Source: JACKCP01 sp051744925 (GTDB taxonomy: Bacteria; Desulfobacterota; Desulfobacteria; Desulfobacterales; JACKCP01). Taken from it: DNA of 8,080 bases. The stretch covers positions 1 through 8,080 of the forward strand of contig JBNJDM010000095.1 in assembly GCA_051744925.1 (NCBI GenBank), given 5' to 3'. The position numbers and the translations under genes are program-made. Numbering within the stretch: position 1 is the first letter of the stretch; every line of letters starts with the position of its first letter. A model generated the notes under the pieces. The model saw only the letters and a program-made list of their open reading frames with translations. It ran no database searches and had not been told where the DNA came from. Positions 1 to 6,127 of the stretch are shown piece after piece.

Positions 1-702
1 AGCTTTTAAAAGATTACTTTTTATAAGTTTTATTGCAGAAAATGCATAAGCATCACTTACAGGATTTTTCTGTAAACATGTATATGCTTCAACCGCATGA
101 GTCATCGCATCCATTCCTGTGGCAGCTGTTATTTTCGCAGGCATTGTCTGGGTCATACGTGGATCAAGAACTGCAAGATCAGGAAGAAGATAACCTGATG
201 TAAATTCCATTTTTACCTGTTTTTCTTCATTATATATTACAGCCACAAGAGTTGTTTCTGACCCTGTTCCTGCTGTAGTCGGAATAACAACAAAAGGCCT
301 GAGCGGGTGTGTAAGCCTGTCTGCACCTTCAAACTCTGAAAGATCTTCCGAGTTTTCAGTTACAAGTATATTTACACCTTTTGCAGTATCTATTGGAGAA
401 CCGCCTCCAACAGCTATAAGTGAATCGCAATTATATTCATTATATATTTTTGCTATTTTGTTTACTGTGGCATTTGAAGAATCAGGGGGAACATCACTGA
501 AAACCGGTCCTATTTCGATATCAGAACTTTTAAAGGAATCCATGAACACATCCATTAGACCAGCTTTTTCAACCCCTTTATCTGTTATTACAAGTGGTCT
601 TTTTGCATTTAAAAGTCCAAGCTCATAAGCAATATTTTCAAGAGCTTTATTGCCTGAAATAATTTTAACCGGATTGTAGAACTCATAATATGACGGAAGC
701 AT
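1..702 (-). CDS. Iron-containing alcohol dehydrogenase (C-terminal part outside window)
   Basis: NAD(P)-dependent, metal-containing alcohol/aldehyde oxidoreductase of the group III (FucO/AdhB-like) family, expected to be cytosolic. The first 234 codons are present and the frame stays open to the window edge; full members are about 380-390 residues, so roughly 60% is seen. The cofactor-binding motif GGGSPIDTAK is at residues 99-108, PTTAGTGSE at 141-149, and the start of the metal site TGMDAMTHAVEAY at 195-207, with Asp198 and His202 as the first two metal ligands; the remaining two His ligands would lie off the window. The ATG at 702 follows a strong AAAGGAG site. It starts 18 nt after the SCP-2-like gene and is surely co-transcribed with it. 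The family is certain; the substrate cannot be told from sequence. Confidence 0.95.
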   Translation of the reverse strand, partial: MLPSYYEFYNPVKIISGNKALENIAYELGLLNAKRPLVITDKGVEKAGLMDVFMDSFKSSDIEIGPVFSDVPPDSSNATVNKIAKIYNEYNCDSLIAVGGGSPIDTAKGVNILVTENSEDLSEFEGADRLTHPLRPFVVIPTTAGTGSETTLVAVIYNEEKQVKMEFTSGYLLPDLAVLDPRMTQTMPAKITAATGMDAMTHAVEAYTCLQKNPVSDAYAFSAIKLIKSNLLKA

Positions 703-720
703 AATTACTCCTTTTTATTT

Positions 721-1245
721 TTAAAAACCTGTTATTAGTCCAATGGTGTAGAAATACATTCTTGTTGTCATTCTTTTTGTAAACTTAATATCGGGAATTC
801 TTCTCATAAGATTTTTACATAAGAAATCGGGATATAAATAAGCTAAAATCAGATTTAAACATCTTACAAAAGACATTGCTTTTGCAACATCACCTATGAC
901 TGTAAATCTGTGTTCTGCAAATCCCCTTGGAACTCCCATTAAAGGGGTAAGTATTAAAAAGGCAGAATCGACATTTTTAAAATTGACTGATAAATCTGGA
1001 GTTTTATCATCAAATTCCTTTGCCTTAATCCTGCCTTTATTTTTCTGAAGAATCAGTTTTGGCCCGAAAGGCAAAACATTAAGCTCGAGTTTAAACCCCT
1101 CAGGCCATGCAGCGGTTTCCTCTGCGATCTCATTGTCTTTTTCAGAGATTACCTGAAAAGCCCTGCCTAAAATAACAAGAACTGTTTTACAAACAGCAGA
1201 TTTAAACCATTTTCTGCCAGGCCTTATAATTTTGTACTCCCTCAT
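721..1245 (-). CDS. SCP-2-like lipid-binding protein, first gene of the SCP2-ADH unit
   Basis: A 174-residue protein without signal peptide or clear membrane segment. The middle (about residues 50-145) resembles the sterol carrier protein-2 fold: alternating beta strands (KLELNVLPFGPKLIL, TPDLSVNF), the segment DSAFLILTPL, then FTVIGDVAKAMSFVR, which matches the usual 'v.GD...a..f.r.ln' signature, and a basic C-terminal tail (KNLMRRIP). SCP-2 domains bind lipids or acyl-CoA in a hydrophobic tunnel. The ATG at 1245 has an AAGGAGG site 6 nt upstream. Coupling to an alcohol dehydrogenase suggests handling of a hydrophobic alcohol, aldehyde or acyl substrate, but that is inference. The family assignment rests on pattern similarity and is moderately sure; the alternative is an uncharacterised conserved protein. 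Confidence 0.65.
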   Translation of the reverse strand: MREYKIIRPGRKWFKSAVCKTVLVILGRAFQVISEKDNEIAEETAAWPEGFKLELNVLPFGPKLILQKNKGRIKAKEFDDKTPDLSVNFKNVDSAFLILTPLMGVPRGFAEHRFTVIGDVAKAMSFVRCLNLILAYLYPDFLCKNLMRRIPDIKFTKRMTTRMYFYTIGLITGF

Positions 1246-1260
1246 AACTCCTCCTTATTG

Positions 1261-1297
1261 TAATTTGAACGCAAGACCAAAATCAGTTTTCAAATTA
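1261..1297. promoter_or_regulatory. Inverted repeat TAATTTGAA-N19-TTCAAATTA upstream of the SCP2-ADH unit
   Basis: Perfect 9-bp arms at 1261-1269 and 1289-1297, located 16 nt upstream of the ATG of the SCP-2-like gene. It could be a binding site for one of the neighbouring TetR regulators or a hairpin in the leader. The same 9-mer recurs singly in front of both TetR genes. All arms are A+T-rich, so chance similarity is possible. No convincing -35/-10 pair was found in 1246-1382. Confidence 0.3.
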
Positions 1298-1382
1298 AGA
1301 CGTCAGACATAACCTGAACCTGAAAACATGCTTTTTTCACAAATATAATGGCAATCAAACAGACAAGAATATTTTTTATATT

Positions 1383-1916
1383 TCAGTTTTTTACAAAATT
1401 ACTGAGTAGCTTTACATAATCAGAAGCCGAAACCTGGTTAATGCCCAAAAGATTTTGAATAACAAGACCGTCAACAGCAGCAATTATAAGGCCTGCAAAA
1501 GCCTCATACTCACCTGCTTCGGGGTAAAATTCAGAAAGATTTTCTATGAGCATTTTTTTCCAGTTTTCATAAACCTGGTGAAATTTTTTTAAAAGTTCAG
1601 GGCTGTCTGTAACAGCTTCTCTGATAAGATATATGTGGAGGCGGCTTCTTGTTACTGCAGTGGGAACAGTTTCAAAAAGCTGCTCAAGTATTAATTCAGG
1701 AGTTGTGTCCATTTTAAGAAGATCAAAAAGATTTCCTGTAAGTTCTTCCATATGCATTTCAGTTACAGCAAATACAAGATCATTTTTTGTTGAAAAATAA
1801 TAATAAAGAGTACCTTTACTTATACCTGCTGCTGCAGCAATTTCTGCAAGTGATGTTTTATCAACCCCTTTTTGAGTAAAAAGCTCTGAAGCCCTTGCAG
1901 TAATTTTGTCTTTCAT
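1383..1916 (-). CDS. TetR-family transcriptional regulator next to the SCP2-ADH unit
   Basis: A 177-residue one-component repressor. The N-terminal DNA-binding domain spans about residues 4-50: ITARASELFTQKG, then the helix-turn-helix SLAEIAAAAGISKGTLYYYF (residues 22-41), with the typical KNDLV continuation. The remaining ~125 residues form the variable helical ligand-binding and dimerisation domain, whose ligand cannot be predicted. Length is normal for the family, though on the short side. The ATG at 1916 has a modest GGAAGG site 6 nt upstream. It lies 137 bp upstream of the SCP-2-like gene on the same strand, with no strong terminator between, so it probably controls that unit and may be partly co-transcribed. 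The GC-rich CCGA triplet repeat in its own leader could be an autoregulatory site. Confidence 0.93.
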   Translation of the reverse strand: MKDKITARASELFTQKGVDKTSLAEIAAAAGISKGTLYYYFSTKNDLVFAVTEMHMEELTGNLFDLLKMDTTPELILEQLFETVPTAVTRSRLHIYLIREAVTDSPELLKKFHQVYENWKKMLIENLSEFYPEAGEYEAFAGLIIAAVDGLVIQNLLGINQVSASDYVKLLSNFVKN

Positions 1917-1940
1917 TAAAAACCTTCCAACCTCGTTCAG

Positions 1941-1952
1941 CCGACCGACCGA
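1941..1952. promoter_or_regulatory. Tandem CCGA x3, possible TetR operator half-sites
   Basis: Three directly repeated CCGA units (CCGACCGACCGA) stand out as a GC-rich island in an otherwise A+T-rich leader, 25-36 nt upstream of the TetR start at 1916. ACCGACCGGTCGGT-type palindromes are a recurrent TetR-family operator form; here only direct repeats are present, so the match is incomplete. Proposed as an autoregulatory element, low confidence. Confidence 0.3.
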
Positions 1953-1960
1953 TAAATAGT

Positions 1961-1994
1961 AAAAAAAATTGACGCTTTAAAAAAACGTCAATTT
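1961..1994 (-). terminator. Hairpin plus T-tract after the upstream TetR gene
   Basis: Perfect 9-bp arms AAATTGACG (1966-1974) and CGTCAATTT (1986-1994) with an 11-nt loop. On the minus strand the stem runs into eight consecutive T (complement of 1961-1968), as in intrinsic terminators. It begins 39 nt downstream of the stop of the TetR gene at 2034-2690. The stem has only three G-C pairs, so termination may be weak. Because it also sits 50-80 nt upstream of the next TetR start, an operator role is a real alternative. Confidence 0.55.
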
Positions 1995-2033
1995 ATTTAT
2001 AAATTCAAATTACTTATTTTGTCAATCAGAAAT

Positions 2034-2690
2034 TTAACTGTCTTCTTTTTCTTTTCTTGAATCTTTTATATCTTTTTCAAGAATATCAGCCCCGAGCTCA
2101 TTTCCTTCCCTTATAATAAGAAGTGCAAGTCTGTGCATATAAGCCCTTCTTTCTTCCTTGCTTCTGCCGGGATAATTTCTGAAAGTCAAAACTACTCCTG
2201 CAAGTGATGCAAAAAAAGCATGTGTAAAAAATCTTATATTTTCAACACCTTCTGCACGAGTAACAGCCTTGTCAAACATATTAAGGAAATATCTTTGCAC
2301 TGCATTGAACTTTTTTAAGGCTCTTTCATTGATTTCGCCTCTGATCATGAAATGACACATCATCTGAAAAGTAGACTCATTATCTATAAGATAATCAACA
2401 ACAGCTATTGCCAGTTCATCCAGAGTACCACCCTGCTCGATTCTTAATTCAAGTTCATTCTCTATTGTATTAATATCCTGAATAAGTGCTTCAACAAAAA
2501 GATCATCTCTGCTTGGGAAATATCTGTATATTGATGCCGCTGAAACACCTGCTTCAGAAGCTATATCTCTCATCCCTATTTCATGGAAGGATCTTTCTTC
2601 AAATAAAGTCATTGCAGCTGAAATAATAAGCTGCTTTCTTACTTCCCGCTCATCCTGTCTTAATTTCATAAATGTTGACTGTTCCGACAT
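2034..2690 (-). CDS. TetR-family transcriptional regulator (start at 2690)
   Basis: A 218-residue one-component regulator. The DNA-binding domain covers about residues 18-65: LIISAAMTLFEERSFHEIG, then the helix-turn-helix MRDIASEAGVSAASIYRYF (40-58) followed by PSRDDLF. The rest is a helical effector domain with an Arg/Lys/Glu-rich C-terminal tail (residues ~200-218). The open frame extends to an ATG at 2732, but the start at 2690 is preferred: AGGAGG lies 7 nt upstream of it, the protein then begins just before the first conserved helix as usual, and the extra 14 residues overlap a promoter-like sequence. It is unrelated in its C-terminal domain to the neighbouring TetR as far as can be seen by eye. 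Its target is unknown; candidates are itself, the neighbouring TetR, or a distant regulon. Confidence 0.93.
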   Translation of the reverse strand: MSEQSTFMKLRQDEREVRKQLIISAAMTLFEERSFHEIGMRDIASEAGVSAASIYRYFPSRDDLFVEALIQDINTIENELELRIEQGGTLDELAIAVVDYLIDNESTFQMMCHFMIRGEINERALKKFNAVQRYFLNMFDKAVTRAEGVENIRFFTHAFFASLAGVVLTFRNYPGRSKEERRAYMHRLALLIIREGNELGADILEKDIKDSRKEKEDS

Positions 2691-2697
2691 TCGCCGA

Positions 2698-2703
2698 CCT
2701 CCT
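2698..2703 (-). promoter_or_regulatory. Ribosome binding site AGGAGG deciding the TetR start
   Basis: Complement of CCTCCT, 7 nt upstream of the ATG at 2690. The upstream ATG at 2732 has no comparable site, which is the main reason for shortening the gene by 14 codons. Confidence 0.7.
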
Positions 2704-2732
2704 GTTATATAAATTCCGGTGCGTATTTTCAA
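2704..2732 (-). promoter_or_regulatory. Possible sigma-70 promoter TTGAAA-N17-TATAAC
   Basis: On the minus strand, TTGAAA (2732-2727) and TATAAC (2709-2704) are separated by exactly 17 nt; each hexamer matches consensus at 5 of 6 positions. The difficulty is position: the -10 box abuts the AGGAGG at 2698-2703, so the predicted start (about 2696-2698) would leave the ribosome site largely outside the transcript. Either the match is fortuitous and the true promoter lies further upstream, or the message is nearly leaderless. Confidence 0.35.
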
Positions 2733-2780
2733 ATTAAAAACAAATTAAAATTAAACATTAAATTTTATTTAGTTGCTGAA

Positions 2781-2902
2781 CGAAAACTGCCTTTTTTGCC
2801 CATTTCTACGTTAGATTAAAAATTTAATCCTCAAAATACTCCAGTATTCCTGCGGTTAAATTTTTCATCTGCCTTGAACTGAACAAAAAATTCTAGTTTT
2901 CG
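2781..2902. repeat. 122-nt symmetrical imperfect palindrome (possible dispersed element or structured RNA)
   Basis: Nested inverted arms share one centre at 2841.5: CGAAAACT (2781-2788) with AGTTTTCG (2895-2902); TTTTT (2793-2797) with AAAAA (2886-2890); TAGAT-like 2812-2816 with 2867-2871; AAAAATTTAA (2818-2827) with TTAAATTTTT (2856-2865); and AATACT (2835-2840) with AGTATT (2843-2848), closing on a 2-nt centre. Between the outer and middle stems, 2798-2811 and 2872-2885 form a symmetric unpaired region. It starts 12 nt beyond the stop of the scaffold gene and ends about 80 nt before the TetR start. There is no T-tract immediately after the stem on either strand, so it is not a standard terminator. 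No second copy is in the window; that it is a dispersed repeat is inference from its form. Confidence 0.6.
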
Positions 2903-2914
2903 GCCTAATACTAT

Positions 2915-3322
2915 TTAGAAAACATTGTCAGTAGCTTTTTTACCTGCATCATTCAAAGCAAGAAAAAAAGCTCCGGCTGCAAGTTCTGCACAATGAATTT
3001 CATCTTCAGGAAGAGTTTCCAGATAATCGGCTATATCTTCAGGGGTAATTTCCCAGGCTTCATCAATACTTTTGCCTTCAGTAAGTTTTGAAAGAGTTGC
3101 TGAACATGCATTTGTATTGATACAACCATTTACCTGGTAAGAAACAAATTCAAGTTTTTCACCTGATAAAGTAAGATAGAATGTAATAGTATCACCACAT
3201 TCTCCTGTTTTACAACCATAACCGTCAGGGTTTTCCACATACTCGGACCTTTCACTGCTAAAAGCCATTTCAAGGTAATTTTTAGAATGTTTCTCAAAAA
3301 AATCTTCGTTAACCCCGTTCAT
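2915..3322 (-). CDS. NifU/IscU-like iron-sulfur cluster assembly scaffold protein
   Basis: A 135-residue cytosolic single-domain protein of the IscU/NifU N-terminal family, on which Fe-S clusters are built before transfer to client proteins. The three family cysteines and the conserved Asp are present: GECGD (Cys42, Asp44), NGC (Cys67) and IHC (His110, Cys111), the last followed by ELAAGAFFLAL. Two additional cysteines, Cys37 and Cys73, sit close to the first two ligands. Length matches IscU; the C-terminal NFU domain of full NifU is absent. The ATG at 3322 has AGGAGG 7 nt upstream. No cysteine desulfurase, ferredoxin or chaperone gene is adjacent, so it is an isolated scaffold gene, transcribed alone and divergently from the membrane-protein operon. 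It could serve a special client set rather than general Fe-S assembly. Confidence 0.9.
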   Translation of the reverse strand: MNGVNEDFFEKHSKNYLEMAFSSERSEYVENPDGYGCKTGECGDTITFYLTLSGEKLEFVSYQVNGCINTNACSATLSKLTEGKSIDEAWEITPEDIADYLETLPEDEIHCAELAAGAFFLALNDAGKKATDNVF

Positions 3323-3403
3323 CCTGACGCCTCCTGATCATTGCAAAATAAAAAAGATAAATTTAGCTTATATGTTTTTTTTTTGCAATATTTTTCGGAA
3401 TAA

Positions 3404-3518
3404 ACCGTGTTCAATTTTAAATAATAACAAAAAATAAATACCTGGAACCTCTTGCAAGAATTTTCAACTGGAGATAAAATATTTATAATCAAACACGGTA
3501 AAAATTATAATTTTATCT
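3404..3518. promoter_or_regulatory. Dyad-rich divergent control region between scaffold and membrane-protein genes
   Basis: Several perfect inverted repeats are nested here: ACCGTGTT (3404-3411) with AACACGGT (3492-3499); the 10-bp palindrome TCTTGCAAGA (3450-3459); AGATAAAAT (3472-3480) with ATTTTATCT (3510-3518); and the 14-bp palindrome AAAATTATAATTTT (3501-3514). The outer arms are the least A+T-biased and so the most convincing. The region serves two divergent transcripts and could hold operators, or be a small element with terminal inverted repeats. The rest of 3323-3569 shows no gene. Confidence 0.4.
3452..3480 (+). promoter_or_regulatory. Possible sigma-70 promoter for the membrane protein-activator operon
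   Basis: TTGCAA (3452-3457), a 17-nt spacer and TAAAAT (3475-3480). The -35 box lies inside the palindrome TCTTGCAAGA, which would suit repression or activation at this site. The leader would be about 83 nt to the first candidate start codon. In such A+T-rich DNA -10-like sequences are frequent, so this is one candidate among several. Confidence 0.35.
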
Positions 3519-3569
3519 TTATTTTAACCACCGGCTCATATAAAATCTTATAAATTTTTATTAAATATA

Positions 3570-4352
3570 TTGATAAAGACTAAATTCGGGTTTAAAAAGA
3601 ATGCTGAAATTGTGCATTTTTTTAAAGAAACCAGCTTAAACTTATTTGGAAATCTTACCAATCAGAAAACACGAAAGGCAAACCCCTTGTTTAAAATTTA
3701 TCAGGAAATCTTTGAATTCTTCAAAACAAATATACAGATACTGGCTATTGTCGTTGCAATAACAGAGCTTCCGCTTATACTTCTTGACAACTTTTTACCC
3801 GGGTCTCTCCAGGCCGGACCTGCTTTTGCAGTTCTAATACTTGGAATAGTTGTAGTTGCCTTTTCAAACGGAACCCTTACTGCAGTTTTTTCCATGATTT
3901 TTTACAAAGAGCAGATCGATATTAAACAGGCTCTTACAACAAGCTTAAATTACCTTCCCAGAATGCTCACAGGAATTTTAATCTACGGACTTCTTATTAT
4001 ACTTGGAGTCATATGTTTCATTCTTCCGGGTATTATAATAGGAGCAAGACTTTCTTTGTACAATTATTATATAATTTATGAAGACATGGAACCTGTAGAA
4101 GCCCTTAAAGAGAGCTTCAGAGTTACAACCGGCTTTACATGGGAAGTAACAGCCCTTTTCATGGTAATGTTTTTTATTGCTACAATCCCTTATCTTGTAA
4201 CAGCAAACTACCTTCATGCAGCAGAAATAACCAACCCTTTGTTTTTAATTGTTTCAGACTATGCCTTTTCAGTATTAGGAACTCTTGTGCCTGTTCTTAC
4301 ATTCAGAATTTACTGCATGATAAAAGAAAAAAACGGTATATATTTTGACTGA
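3570..4352 (+). CDS. Multi-pass integral membrane protein, YciC/GDPD-membrane-domain type
   Basis: A 260-residue protein counted from the TTG at 3570. Hydrophobic segments lie at about residues 55-75, 84-110, 132-160, 193-213 and 222-248, giving about five to six helices in the inner membrane. The motif FILPGIIIGARLSL (150-163) followed by EDMEPVEALKESFRVTTGFTWEV (171-193) recalls the 'lPGi.l..r..l' and 'AL..S...t.g..w' pattern of YciC/UPF0259 and glycerophosphodiesterase membrane-domain proteins; their function is poorly known. The start is uncertain: TTG 3570 has no ribosome site, while TTG 3687 (residue 40) has AAAGG 8 nt upstream and begins just before the first conserved part. No in-frame ATG is available near the 5' end. 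Its 3' end overlaps the activator gene by 8 nt, implying coupled translation and perhaps a shared task such as reporting an envelope signal. Confidence 0.8.
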   Translation: MIKTKFGFKKNAEIVHFFKETSLNLFGNLTNQKTRKANPLFKIYQEIFEFFKTNIQILAIVVAITELPLILLDNFLPGSLQAGPAFAVLILGIVVVAFSNGTLTAVFSMIFYKEQIDIKQALTTSLNYLPRMLTGILIYGLLIILGVICFILPGIIIGARLSLYNYYIIYEDMEPVEALKESFRVTTGFTWEVTALFMVMFFIATIPYLVTANYLHAAEITNPLFLIVSDYAFSVLGTLVPVLTFRIYCMIKEKNGIYFD

Positions 4353-6126
4353 TAAAAACCCTGATCAGCAAAACTCTCTTTTAAAAGAGATTCACCGGTT
4401 AAGAGAAAGCGAAGCTGTATTCAGATATCTGTTTGAAAAATCGATGGCTCCTTCTATTCTTATTGAAGAAGATATGACAATATCTATGGCCAATCAAAAA
4501 GCAAAAGAGCTTTTCGGATTCGGGGAAAACAAAAAAGAGGGATACATAAAATGGCCTGAGTTTATTCATGAAGATGATATTGAAAAAATGAAAAAATATC
4601 ATAATCTCAGGAGAAAAAATGAAAATATTGTTCCAAATGAATATGAGTGCAAACTTATAGACGGAAGCAAAAGACTTCAGCACATCTTTATAAAGCTTGA
4701 CATGATAAAGGGAACAAAAACAAGCCTTGCAACATTTGTAAACATCTCCTCAAAAAAACTTGCCGAAAAAACACTAAAGGAAAGAGAAGAAGAATTAAGT
4801 GCAATTATTGATCATGTAAAAGGATTTATTTACACTGTTTTTCCAAACTACAAAATTGAATTTGCCAATTATGCGCTTATAAAAAAAACAGGCCGGGATA
4901 TTATAGGTGAGACCTGTTACAAAGCGATTTTCAACTTTGATTCTCCATGCAGCTTCTGCCCATTAAAAAAAGTCTTTAAAGGAGAAAATTCAAAATATGA
5001 ATTCAAAGGACTGCAGGATAACCGTTGGTACAGAGCTATTACAAGCCCGATAAGCGATCAGTCAGGAAATGTGCTTAAACAGCTTTCCATTATAACAGAC
5101 ATCCATGAAATCAAACTTGAAGAAGAAAGATTAAGACTTTCAAAATTAAATTTAACAAAAGAGAATATAAGGCTTAAAGCTTCCATAAAAGACAGGTTCA
5201 GATTCGGAAGACTGATAGGAAAGTCTCCTGCAATGCAGGATGTTTACGAAAGAATACTTAAAGCGGCTGCAAGTGATGCAGATGTTGTTATTTACGGTGA
5301 ATCAGGAACAGGCAAAGAACTTGCCGCACGCACAATACATGAGTCAAGCAGCAGGGCAAAAAACAGGTTTATACCTGTAAACTGCGGAGCAATCCCTGAA
5401 AATCTTATGGAAAGCAATTTTTTCGGATATGCAAAAGGTGCTTTTACAGGTGCTCAGAAAAATACAAAAGGATTTCTTGAAGAAGCTCACAATGGAACAC
5501 TTTTCCTTGATGAAATCGGAGAGATACCTTCTTCACTTCAGATAAAACTGCTAAGAGCTCTTGATGAAGGTGGCTTTTCTCCACTTGGCTCCACAGAAAT
5601 TATTAAACCTGATTTCAGAATTATTGGGGCGACAAATAAAAACCTTAAAGATCTTATGGATGAAAACCTCATAAGAGAAGATTTTTTTTACAGAATCCAT
5701 GTAGTTCCTCTTCATCTTCCCCCTTTGCGGGACAGAAAAGAGGATATACCTTTTTTATGCGATTTTTTTCTTAAAGAACTTGGTGAAAAAGCTTTTGTTC
5801 TTACTCCTGAAATTGCAGAAATTCTTCAGGATCATGACTGGCCAGGTAATATCCGTGAACTTAAAAATACCCTTCAAAGATACGCAACTCTTGGTACAGA
5901 AGCTCTTACCTTTTCAAAAAAATTGAAGAAATCCCGAATATCAGAAGACAAAGATTATGAAATTTCATACCAGGGTAATCTCAGGGAAAGCCTTAAAAAC
6001 TATGAAAAATTAATTATAAGCTCAGCTCTTGATAAAAACAAACAGCACAGAGGCAAAACATCTGATTTTCTGGGAATTACAAGAAGGACACTGGAGAGAA
6101 AAATGCTTGAATTCGGTCTTAGATAG
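4345..6126 (+). CDS. Sigma-54-dependent transcriptional activator with two PAS domains
   Basis: A 593-residue bacterial enhancer-binding protein. A first PAS domain lies at about 18-137 and a second at 148-256, containing Cys191, Cys202 and Cys205 (PCSFCP), a form common in PAS_4 domains. A charged helical linker (256-282) leads to the AAA+ domain: Walker A GESGTGKE (318-325), the sigma-54 contact loop GAFTGA (365-370, intact), Walker B GTLFLDE (384-390), sensor I ATN (429-431), FFYRI (447-451) and WPGNIREL (499-506). A Fis-type helix-turn-helix occupies about 545-593 (FLGITRRTLERKM). No receiver domain or membrane segment is present, so it should sense a cytosolic ligand or redox state directly. 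Start is TTG at 4345, overlapping the membrane-protein stop; no better start exists before the first PAS. It most likely activates the sigma-54 promoter located just after it. Confidence 0.96.
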   Translation: MTDKNPDQQNSLLKEIHRLRESEAVFRYLFEKSMAPSILIEEDMTISMANQKAKELFGFGENKKEGYIKWPEFIHEDDIEKMKKYHNLRRKNENIVPNEYECKLIDGSKRLQHIFIKLDMIKGTKTSLATFVNISSKKLAEKTLKEREEELSAIIDHVKGFIYTVFPNYKIEFANYALIKKTGRDIIGETCYKAIFNFDSPCSFCPLKKVFKGENSKYEFKGLQDNRWYRAITSPISDQSGNVLKQLSIITDIHEIKLEEERLRLSKLNLTKENIRLKASIKDRFRFGRLIGKSPAMQDVYERILKAAASDADVVIYGESGTGKELAARTIHESSSRAKNRFIPVNCGAIPENLMESNFFGYAKGAFTGAQKNTKGFLEEAHNGTLFLDEIGEIPSSLQIKLLRALDEGGFSPLGSTEIIKPDFRIIGATNKNLKDLMDENLIREDFFYRIHVVPLHLPPLRDRKEDIPFLCDFFLKELGEKAFVLTPEIAEILQDHDWPGNIRELKNTLQRYATLGTEALTFSKKLKKSRISEDKDYEISYQGNLRESLKNYEKLIISSALDKNKQHRGKTSDFLGITRRTLERKMLEFGLR

Positions 6127-6127
6127 C

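Noticed and set aside
1323..1341. Short inverted repeat TGAAAA...TTTTCA as terminator after the TetR gene at 1383-1916
   Set aside because: Six A/T-rich pairs with no following T-tract on the minus strand; too weak to call.
2732..2732. ATG at 2732 as start of the upstream TetR gene
   Set aside because: No ribosome site; the 14 extra residues overlap a promoter-like sequence and precede a well-supported start at 2690.
2824..2868. A 14-codon minus-strand reading frame (MKNLTAGILEYFED) inside the 122-nt palindrome
   Set aside because: Only a weak AAGG precedes it and it lies inside the stem-forming arms; a chance frame is more likely than a peptide gene.
3442..3457. Sigma-54-like sequence CTGGAACCTCTTGCAA upstream of the membrane protein gene
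   Set aside because: GG and GC are separated by 8 nt, not the required 10, so it cannot serve as a -24/-12 promoter.
3978..4217. Minus-strand open frame opposite the membrane protein gene
   Set aside because: Complementary to the hydrophobic codons of a real gene, with no ribosome site and an implausible Cys/Lys/Tyr-rich product.
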